Assembly (NCBI GenBank): GCA_001872165.1
Contig: MNXK01000149.1
Coordinates: 1-5,438 of the forward strand
Source of the DNA: Anaerolineae bacterium CG2_30_58_95
GTDB lineage: Bacteria > Chloroflexota > Anaerolineae > Anaerolineales > Villigracilaceae
DNA: 5,438 nucleotides
Direction of reading: 5' to 3'
The notes under the pieces: generated by a model
What the model was told of the DNA's origin: nothing
Databases searched by the model: none
Seen by the model: only the letters and a program-made list of their open reading frames with translations
Program-made: the position numbers and the translations under genes
Shown: in pieces, positions 1 to 4,345 of the stretch
How positions within the stretch are numbered: the first letter of the stretch is position 1
Layout of the letters: every line of letters starts with the position of its first letter

Positions 1-99
1 CGAGTCGTAGCCGCGGTAGGTGAGCCGCCTGGCCGCTTCGATGAGGATGGGGCCGAGGGGTTGTTCGTCTTGGGTCACAATGCCGAAAATGCCGCACAT
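1..99 (-). CDS. glmS: Glutamine--fructose-6-phosphate aminotransferase, N-terminal part only (cut by window edge)
   Basis: Reading leftwards from an ATG at 97-99, the 33 codons begin MCGIFGI and end RLTYRGYDS at the window edge. Cys2, exposed after removal of the initiator Met, is the nucleophile of class II (Ntn) glutamine amidotransferases. The R-x-x-YRGYDS segment is characteristic of GlmS; PurF and AsnB, which share the MCGI start, read differently there. GlmS transfers the glutamine amide to fructose 6-phosphate, giving glucosamine 6-phosphate, the first committed step toward UDP-GlcNAc and peptidoglycan. It is cytosolic. The start is supported by AAAGGA at 105-110, five bases from the ATG. 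The sugar isomerase (SIS) domains lie outside the window and cannot be checked. The gene diverges from the lipoprotein gene at 313. Confidence 0.9.
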   Translation of the reverse strand, partial: MCGIFGIVTQDEQPLGPILIEAARRLTYRGYDS

Positions 100-132
100 G
101 GGGTTCCTTTGTTGATTGTTTTGGTAGTCCTT

Positions 133-152
133 CCAGGGCGTGGGAGCCCTGG
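133..152 (-). promoter_or_regulatory. Perfect hairpin in the glmS leader
   Basis: CCAGGGC (133-139) and GCCCTGG (146-152) form a perfect 7-bp stem around a 6-base loop, ending 34 bases upstream of the glmS start codon. No U-run follows on either strand, so it is not a normal intrinsic terminator. It may structure the glmS 5' leader. No known riboregulator motif was recognised, and a function is inference only. Confidence 0.3.
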
Positions 153-259
153 CTGCCGGGGGTTTATCGCAGAGGCCAAGTTTATCACACTGGCGATGAA
201 AGTATCCCGGCTTCGAGGGTTCCCACGAACAAATGCGGCCTCATCAGATTCGCGAGAGA

Positions 260-287
260 TTGCTTTTTCCCCTCAAATCAGTATAAT
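260..287 (+). promoter_or_regulatory. Sigma70-type promoter of the lipoprotein hydrolase gene
   Basis: A perfect -10 box TATAAT lies at 282-287, with a weaker -35 TTGCTT at 260-265 and a 16-base spacer. Transcription would start near 294, giving a leader of about 20 bases that contains AGGAGG at 301-306, six bases before the ATG at 313. This arrangement fixes the start of the downstream gene at 313 and excludes the open frame that continues upstream of it to 61. Confidence 0.65.
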
Positions 288-312
288 GTCAGCAGAGGAA
301 AGGAGGCCTCCC

Positions 313-1265
313 ATGTTTCGTCGTTTCTTCATTCCCTTATTGTTCATCGTAATCTTGCTGACTGCCTGTAATCTGGGCAAAACACCCACGGCGGCGAGCA
401 CGAGCACTCCACCGGCTGCCAGCGAACCACCCGCTGAGCAACCGCCGGCAACGCAACCGCCACCAACCGCTACCCCGTCGCCCTCACCCACGCCTTCCGG
501 GCCGCCAGCCCTGCCGCCGGAGCCGCGGGAGATCACCTTCCAGACCTCCGATGGGCAGACATTGAGTGGATACTATTACCCTGCAGCGGTCAACCCGGCG
601 CCGCTGATCGTCTTCATGCACTGGGTGGGCGGCGATATGTCGGATTGGTACGAGATTGCCGTCTGGTTGCAGAACCGCGGACTGAAGAATCCCTTCCCCA
701 ATCCCGGCAGCGAATCGTGGTGGGACCCGACCTGGTTCCCGCCCGTCCCTGAGGGGGTTTCGTATGGTGTGTTCATTTTCTCGTTCCGCGACTGCGCGCC
801 GGCCAATGCTGGCTGTGCACACTGGCCCCCGGAGCTCTTGCTGCTGGACGCCCAGGCGGCCATGCTCAAGGCGACTGAACTGGAAGGCGTAGACCCGACC
901 AAGATCGTCGCCATGGGTTCCAGCATCGGTGCGGACGGCGCTCCGGATGGCTGCGCCTGGGGAACGAGCAGGAGCCTGGCTCCTGCCAGGGCGCGCTCTC
1001 GCTCTCGCCCGGCAGTTTCATGGATATCCCCTATCCCGTAGTGGTCCAGACTCTTGGCGAGAACCAGCCGCCTACCGCGGTCTGGTGCCTGGCCGATGAA
1101 CAGGAGTTCGGCATTTGCGAATCGGCGGAGATTGCCGACAACCCGGCTTACCAGGATTTCATGATCCCTGGCGGTCAGCATGGCAATATGATGCTCCGCC
1201 CCGGGCTGACACCCGACGCCATGCAGACCATCCTCGATTTCCTGGCCCAGACGGTCGGGCCGTGA
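313..1265 (+). pseudogene. Secreted lipoprotein with alpha/beta-hydrolase (dienelactone-hydrolase-like) fold, frameshifted
   Basis: The start at 313 follows AGGAGG (301-306). Residues 1-19 form a lipoprotein signal peptide with lipobox LTAC (Cys19). Residues 22-70 are a Thr/Pro/Ser linker, typical of tethered extracytoplasmic proteins in Chloroflexota. The hydrolase domain starts near residue 72, with HWVGGD (103-108) in the oxyanion-loop position and a nucleophile elbow GSSIG (Ser204). After Trp216 (958-960) the frame drifts into an Arg-rich tail that stops at 1041. Reading instead from 960 in the -1 frame restores a sensible sequence to TGA at 1263-1265, with a plausible catalytic Asp262 (CLADEQE) and His290 (GGQHGN). 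One missing G in the run 959-962 explains this and gives an intact 317-residue protein. All three catalytic residues are retained, which favours a recent mutation or a sequencing error over long decay. The substrate is unknown; an esterase is possible. Confidence 0.8.
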
Positions 1266-1288
1266 GGCTTGCACATCCCCATTATCCA

Positions 1289-1317
1289 AAGAGACCGGCT
1301 GAATAGGCCGGTCTCTT
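1289..1317 (+). terminator. Strong hairpin, probable transcription terminator
   Basis: An 11-bp perfect stem (1289-1299 with 1307-1317; GAGACCGGC core) closes a 7-base loop, 23 bases after the hydrolase stop. The U-tract is short: the stem itself ends CTCTT and G follows. On the other strand the hairpin is followed by TGGAT, so it could also stop minus-strand transcripts leaving the cassette gene at 1453. Stem strength and placement between convergent genes support the call; the weak U-run lowers confidence. Confidence 0.6.
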
Positions 1318-1393
1318 GACTCAACGGTTTGGCTCAGCGGCAGCGGCGGGACGGGCAAGACTCTATCTCAATTATGCACCATTTCTGGCAAAA

Positions 1394-1448
1394 CGCGCCT
1401 GCGCGGAGCGGCGGAGCCGCTGTCCGACTGGAGCCGGTGTTGGGCGGC
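1394..1448 (-). other. attC-like recombination site (integrated half) of the cassette
   Basis: On the minus strand GCCGCCCAAC (1448-1439) is followed by a CCGGC / CAGTCGGAC tract resembling the L'' side of attC sites. Next comes an inner hairpin AGCGGC-TCC-GCCGCT (1421-1407), extended by CGG/CCG (1426-1424 with 1406-1404) with two unpaired bases, A1423 and C1422, on one arm. Such extrahelical bases are usual in folded attC strands. The L-box pairing further out is imperfect. The G at 1394 is the predicted cleavage base. Alternatives are a chance GC-rich hairpin or a degenerate terminator. Confidence 0.55.
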
Positions 1449-1452
1449 TTTC

Positions 1453-2091
1453 TCATATCTTCTTCGGCATTTTGCCCTTGTAGGGTTCCACGGTTGCAAT
1501 TTGATTAGGGCCAAGACTTATTTGGAAGTAAAAAGGTTTTGAAAGTCGGCAGTTTGCTGCTCCAATTACTACTTCACCATAGAAAATCTTGGACTCGCTC
1601 AGTTTAAGCCTTGTTCGTTTTACGTATGTGTCTTCGGATGGAATATCTACCCAAGCCCCTTCTGAGTAGGCTATAACTAATCTCTCTGGCAACTCTGGGT
1701 TGATATTCAAACGAGCTTTACCCGATGCGGCCCAGAAGGTATGTTCCATCTCTATCCCCAATTGCCAGTCTTCTGACCTTAAGTGTGCGTTTACTGTTTT
1801 TCGCCAATCATCGTCGGGTGATGCCGTTTTCCGGGCTTTCATTATTTCAGCGCGAGTCCCAATAATATCACCCTGACCAATGGGCCGAATTGTCATTCGT
1901 CCAACTGCATCGGTGGCAGCAGTTCTGCCCTTGTTGACGACTATTAATCTGACAACATGGCCGTGAAAATCTAACCCCACAATCTTGATGCGTGGGTTAA
2001 AAATCAGTCTCGGCAAGAATAGCGAGAAAATCATCCCGACAAATCCGCCTATCATCGCGCTTATAAAGGTCAAGAGTAATTGGTTAATCAT
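1453..2091 (-). CDS. Cassette-borne membrane-anchored protein of unknown function
   Basis: The protein has 212 residues from the ATG at 2089-2091; a TTG two codons upstream is less likely. I do not recognise a family. Residues 3-27 or so form one hydrophobic segment (LLLTFISAMIGGFVGMIFSL) that should anchor the protein in the membrane. The rest is soluble and looks beta-rich. VRLIVVNKGRTAATDAVGRM resembles the 'V-N-G-x-x-A-x-x-V' strand pattern of Ig-like domains, and further strand-like stretches follow (LVIAYSEGAW, KPFYFQISLG). The C-terminus is basic (KGKMPKKI). No clear Shine-Dalgarno sequence precedes the ATG. Codon use is AT-richer than in the genes on both sides. The stop is four bases from an attC-like site, so the gene is probably acquired. 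The role is unknown. Confidence 0.8.
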   Translation of the reverse strand: MINQLLLTFISAMIGGFVGMIFSLFLPRLIFNPRIKIVGLDFHGHVVRLIVVNKGRTAATDAVGRMTIRPIGQGDIIGTRAEIMKARKTASPDDDWRKTVNAHLRSEDWQLGIEMEHTFWAASGKARLNINPELPERLVIAYSEGAWVDIPSEDTYVKRTRLKLSESKIFYGEVVIGAANCRLSKPFYFQISLGPNQIATVEPYKGKMPKKI

Positions 2092-2136
2092 ATACAATCA
2101 TTGATGACAGTTATTGTTGCTGCCTCATTTTCAAGA

Positions 2137-2192
2137 GCCGCCTAACTATGTATTCACCCGCCATTTAGCGGGTGAAAAGGCTTATGGGCTGC
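2137..2192 (-). other. attC-like structure at the upstream boundary of the cassette
   Basis: On the minus strand a clear R' core with flank, GTTAGGCGGC (2146-2137), ends a 56-base block. Its centre is a perfect 9-bp hairpin, TTCACCCGC with GCGGGTGAA (2176-2168 and 2161-2153, 6-base loop). Its far end, GCAGCCCATA (2192-2183), is only a partial partner (about 7 of 10) of the R' arm. The length and architecture fit a short attC site of a preceding, now lost, cassette. It could equally be a host hairpin beside the insertion point. It is not a convincing terminator because TACATAG, not a U-run, follows the stem. Confidence 0.4.
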
Positions 2193-2206
2193 CAAAGATT
2201 AATATC

Positions 2207-2215
2207 AGTATAGCA
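2207..2215 (-). promoter_or_regulatory. Possible extended -10 promoter element for the cassette gene
   Basis: The minus strand reads TGC-TATACT here, an extended -10 element (TGn plus a 5-of-6 match to TATAAT) without a good -35. It lies outside the cassette boundary and points into it, starting transcripts near 2200 with a leader of roughly 110 bases. Cassette genes usually depend on such external promoters, but this match could be chance. Read-through from lipA is another possible source of expression. Confidence 0.3.
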
Positions 2216-2279
2216 CGAGTTCGGGAAGAATATAACTTTGTAGAGTCTCTCCCACTAATTGTCCGCCTGGGGAGAAATC

Positions 2280-2310
2280 GCCAATAGCCAACCGCCAACA
2301 GCTAACCGCT
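2280..2310. repeat. Degenerate heptanucleotide tandem repeat overlapping the lipA stop
   Basis: The plus strand reads GCCAATA, GCCAACC, GCCAACA, GCTAACC and then GCT: four consecutive 7-base units of pattern GCYAAYM plus a partial fifth. The lipA stop codon (2302-2304) and its last codons lie inside the block. Short heptamer arrays of this kind arise by replication slippage. A functional role is not evident. Confidence 0.5.
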
Positions 2311-3246
2311 GCTTTCCCCATACAACTTCCGGTGCACAATGGACAGCGCCCTCACCTGCTGCGCGGCGTGATAGGATGACCTCACCAGCGGCGCGGACTC
2401 GACCCACTTGAAGCCGATCTCCAACCCGTATCGTTTGAGTTCGCTGAATTCTTCCAGCGTGTAGTAGCGTGCGATCGGCAAGTGCTTCTTGCTCGGCTGG
2501 AGGTACTGGCCGATGGTCAGGATGTCCACGCCCCAGGCGCGCTGGTCGCGCATCACCGCCTTGACCTCCTCGATCTCCTCGCCCAGCCCGACCATGATGC
2601 CCGATTTGGTCAGCACTTCGGGATCGAGCTTTTTGGCGTTGCCCAGGGTCGCCGCGGCCCACGCGTAGTTATCCTGCGGCTGGACCTGCTTGAACAGTCT
2701 CGGCACGGTCTCGACGTTGTGATTGAGGATCTCCGGGCGGGCCTCCATCACGATCTTCAGCGCTTCGAGCGAGCCTTTGAAATCCGGGATGAGCACCTCC
2801 ACCGAACAGCCCGGCAGCAGTCCGCGGATGCGCCGGATGACCATCGCAAAGATCGGCGCGCCGCCGTCCCGCCGGTCATCGCGGTTGACCGAGGTGATGA
2901 CCGCGTGCTTCAGGTTCATCGCCTTGACTGCCTGCGCCACGCGTTCGGCCTCGCCCCAGTCCAGCAGGCCGGGCTTGCCGTGCTTGATGTCGCAGAAGCC
3001 GCACGTCCGCGTGCACACGTCGCCCAGCATCAGGAAGGTGGCCGTGCCCGCGCCCCAGCATTCGCCCAGGTTGGGGCACATGGCCTCCTCGCACACGGTG
3101 TGCAGCGACTTGGCGCGCATCAGCCTCTGCAACTGTTGGTAGGTCTTGCCGGCCGGGGCGCGGACTTTGATCCACTCCGGGCGACGCAGAGGGGCGGTAT
3201 TCAATTGTTCGGGACCGAGGCGGTCACGCGTGGGGAGGGCGGGCAT
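2302..3246 (-). CDS. lipA: Lipoyl synthase
   Basis: The protein has 314 residues from the ATG at 3244-3246, with GGAG five to nine bases upstream (3252-3255). A TTG further upstream lacks support. It is a radical-SAM enzyme that inserts sulfur at C6 and C8 of the octanoyl group on lipoyl domains (2-oxoacid dehydrogenase E2 subunits, glycine cleavage H protein); cytosolic. LipA hallmarks are all present: the auxiliary-cluster motif CX4CX5C (Cys52, Cys57, Cys63), the radical-SAM motif CX3CX2C (CTRTCGFC, Cys78, Cys82, Cys85), and the C-terminal RSSY (289-292), whose Ser ligates the auxiliary [4Fe-4S] cluster sacrificed as sulfur donor. Length is normal for the family. Its start overlaps the end of the upstream gene by 23 bases, so it is probably translationally coupled and read from the promoter at 4293-4321. 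No lipB or lplA is in the window. Confidence 0.97.
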   Translation of the reverse strand: MPALPTRDRLGPEQLNTAPLRRPEWIKVRAPAGKTYQQLQRLMRAKSLHTVCEEAMCPNLGECWGAGTATFLMLGDVCTRTCGFCDIKHGKPGLLDWGEAERVAQAVKAMNLKHAVITSVNRDDRRDGGAPIFAMVIRRIRGLLPGCSVEVLIPDFKGSLEALKIVMEARPEILNHNVETVPRLFKQVQPQDNYAWAAATLGNAKKLDPEVLTKSGIMVGLGEEIEEVKAVMRDQRAWGVDILTIGQYLQPSKKHLPIARYYTLEEFSELKRYGLEIGFKWVESAPLVRSSYHAAQQVRALSIVHRKLYGESSG

Positions 3247-3925
3247 CGGATCTCCGGGCGGGGCTGGGGTTAGGCGATGCCGGCTTGAGGTCCTCGCCAA
3301 GATGTTCGACCGCCGCTTTCAGCACTCCCTCCCCCACCACATTCATCAGCGCAAGGCCAAGCAGCAGCGACTTGATGCGCGGGCTCATTTTGGCGTTGCG
3401 GATCAGGTTGATCTTGCGGGCGAATTGCTCCTGCTCGGCCTGGGGCAGGTTCTGCATCAATGCCAGGCAGTAGCTCGGCAGCGCCAGGTAGGCTTTCTCG
3501 AATGAAATATCCCTCATTACTTTGCTGACCACTGCCGAGCGTCCCTGCGCCCGTTTGCGGTCCACGCCCTGATCCACGGCGATCAACAGGGCTTCCAGAA
3601 ATCGGCTGGGGCCGATTGGCACGCTTTCTGCGCCCACTTTGACGGTGAACAATGAGGCGCGCAGGATGGCCATCGCGCCGAAACCAGCCAGGATCACTTG
3701 CGTCCATCCCGCCGCACCAGCTTCCGAGACGCCGAAATCCCAATTGAAAACCCGGATCAGGCCCAGCGCGCCCGCCGAGGCCAGGGCGTTGATCAGCAGA
3801 TAAAAGACAGCCGGCCAGGAATTCAGGGCGTTATCCGGTTCGTCTTTGTAGCGGGAGATGAGTTCCACCGCGCCGACCGCCGCTCCGATCATTCCCACTG
3901 CCAGCCATTCCAGTATCGCATCCAT
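3224..3925 (-). CDS. Predicted membrane protein of unknown function, in lipA transcript
   Basis: The protein has 233 residues. The ATG at 3923-3925 is six bases after the stop of the upstream gene, with no strong Shine-Dalgarno, which suggests translational coupling. Three hydrophobic segments are visible: about 4-22 ([15 protein letters not shown]), 37-60 ([19 protein letters not shown]) and 74-94 ([17 protein letters not shown]). A mostly helical, charged cytosolic-type region follows (about 105-215), including a Lys/Arg-rich stretch (VDRKRAQGR) and [10 protein letters not shown]. The last 20 residues are Pro/Arg-rich and lie where the gene overlaps the lipA start, so they may be unconstrained. 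I do not recognise the family or any catalytic motif. Linkage to a small winged-helix-like protein and lipA is all the context available. Confidence 0.85.
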   Translation of the reverse strand: MDAILEWLAVGMIGAAVGAVELISRYKDEPDNALNSWPAVFYLLINALASAGALGLIRVFNWDFGVSEAGAAGWTQVILAGFGAMAILRASLFTVKVGAESVPIGPSRFLEALLIAVDQGVDRKRAQGRSAVVSKVMRDISFEKAYLALPSYCLALMQNLPQAEQEQFARKINLIRNAKMSPRIKSLLLGLALMNVVGEGVLKAAVEHLGEDLKPASPNPSPARRSDARPPHA

Positions 3926-3931
3926 GCTGGC

Positions 3932-4246
3932 TTATGCCTGTTCTTCTTCGCTGGTGATGATGGTCTGGGCCATTTGCACGCCTTCGACAGTGAGTTCGAT
4001 GACCCCCCTTTTCACGCTCTCGTCTATCCTGACCAGCCCGGCGGCCTGCAAGGATATAAAACCTTCTAAAAGTTCGGTCGGTGGAATATCAACGACTGCC
4101 ATCAATTTGAGTAGATCCATAGTCCCGAATCTCGAAAGAGCAGTCATGATCCTCATCGGGATATTGGATGGAGTTTCCCGCTTTTCCGAGCGTTGGACGC
4201 TTTCCAAGAAAGTTCCGAAGTCGTCACTTTTAGGTTTGTTTTCCAT
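3932..4246 (-). CDS. Small predicted winged-helix protein
   Basis: The protein has 104 residues. The ATG at 4244-4246 is chosen because GAAGAGG (4252-4258) sits five bases upstream and because the promoter at 4293-4321 would start RNA near 4286, excluding the in-frame upstream ATGs at 4294 and 4288. Residues 1-28 are polar and probably flexible. From residue 31 the pattern looks like a winged helix: helix MRIMTALSRFG, helices DLLKLMAVVD and PPTELLEGFISLQAAGLV, then a hairpin-like wing RIDESVKRGVIELTVEGVQM. The C-terminus is acidic (SEEEQA). The fold call comes from pattern only; DNA binding is inferred and the target unknown. It may also be a protein-interaction winged helix. It is the first gene of the unit that continues to lipA, and its base composition is lower in GC (about 45% in 4081-4140) than nfeD. 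Confidence 0.8.
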   Translation of the reverse strand: MENKPKSDDFGTFLESVQRSEKRETPSNIPMRIMTALSRFGTMDLLKLMAVVDIPPTELLEGFISLQAAGLVRIDESVKRGVIELTVEGVQMAQTIITSEEEQA

Positions 4247-4292
4247 AGATGCCTCTTCAAGCTCACAATAATTCGATGGCTGTTTCATGCCC

Positions 4293-4321
4293 ATTCTAGT
4301 CAAATCAAGATGGGGCGTCAA
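4293..4321 (-). promoter_or_regulatory. Sigma70-type promoter of the winged-helix / membrane protein / lipA unit
   Basis: On the minus strand TTGACG (4321-4316, 5 of 6 to TTGACA) and TAGAAT (4298-4293, 5 of 6 to TATAAT) are separated by exactly 17 bases. The start point would be near 4286, leaving a leader of about 40 bases before the ATG at 4246. It lies entirely in the 99-base gap after nfeD, so the downstream genes need not depend on nfeD transcription. No terminator hairpin is visible between nfeD and this promoter, so read-through is also possible. Confidence 0.75.
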
Positions 4322-4345
4322 GAGTTGGTTGTTTTGGGCAATCAG

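Larger units (their letters stand above)
1394..2145 (-). mobile_element. Solitary integron-type gene cassette (putative)
   Basis: Read on the minus strand, the segment begins with TTAGGCGGC right after a G at 2146, which fits the G^TTRRRY cleavage point used by integron integrases. It then carries a single gene. Four bases after that gene's TGA comes GCCGCCCAAC (1448-1439), a match to the R'' core RYYYAAC, followed by an attC-like hairpin ending in G at 1394. Joining the two ends would give a 58-base attC from GCCCAAC to GTTAGGC, whose outer 10-base arms pair at 9 of 10 positions. The interior is AT-richer than its flanks (about 40% GC in 1501-1560 against about 67% in lipA 2641-2700, counted by hand). 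One gene, same orientation as its attC, and attC next to the stop are the hallmarks of a cassette. The right-hand partner GTTTTGC at 1388-1394 is not a good R' core, suggesting an end of array or a secondary-site insertion. Confidence 0.6.

Noticed and set aside
61..312. In-frame upstream extension of the lipoprotein gene from a TTG at 61
   Set aside because: It would overlap the glmS start, run through the TATAAT promoter and bury the signal peptide inside the protein. AGGAGG and the lipobox fix the start at 313.
100..312. glmS ribozyme
   Set aside because: The region shows only one short hairpin. The conserved ribozyme core and its pseudoknotted helices were not found directly ahead of glmS.
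955..966. Programmed -1 ribosomal frameshift in the hydrolase gene
   Set aside because: The site reads GCC TGG GGA ACG, which does not fit the X XXY YYZ slippery pattern, and no downstream stimulatory structure was evident. A lost G is simpler.
2153..2176. Intrinsic terminator for lipA
   Set aside because: The 9-bp stem is good, but it is followed by TACATAG on the minus strand, not a U-run, and it lies about 125 bases past the stop. It fits better as part of an attC-like fold.
1394..2192. MITE or insertion sequence with short terminal inverted repeats
   Set aside because: GCCGCCTAAC and GTTGGGCGGC do form inverted ends, but no target-site duplication or transposase is visible. The position of the ends relative to the gene's start and stop fits a cassette better.
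2246..2277. TCTCCC / GGGAGA inverted repeat after lipA
   Set aside because: Only 6 bp with a loop of about 16-18 bases and no U-tract; too weak to call a terminator.
2482..3273. Long plus-strand open frame opposite lipA, and similar frames opposite nfeD and the membrane-protein gene
   Set aside because: These are mirror frames of high-GC coding sequence. They have Ala/Arg/His-biased composition and no family motifs, while the minus-strand frames encode recognisable proteins.
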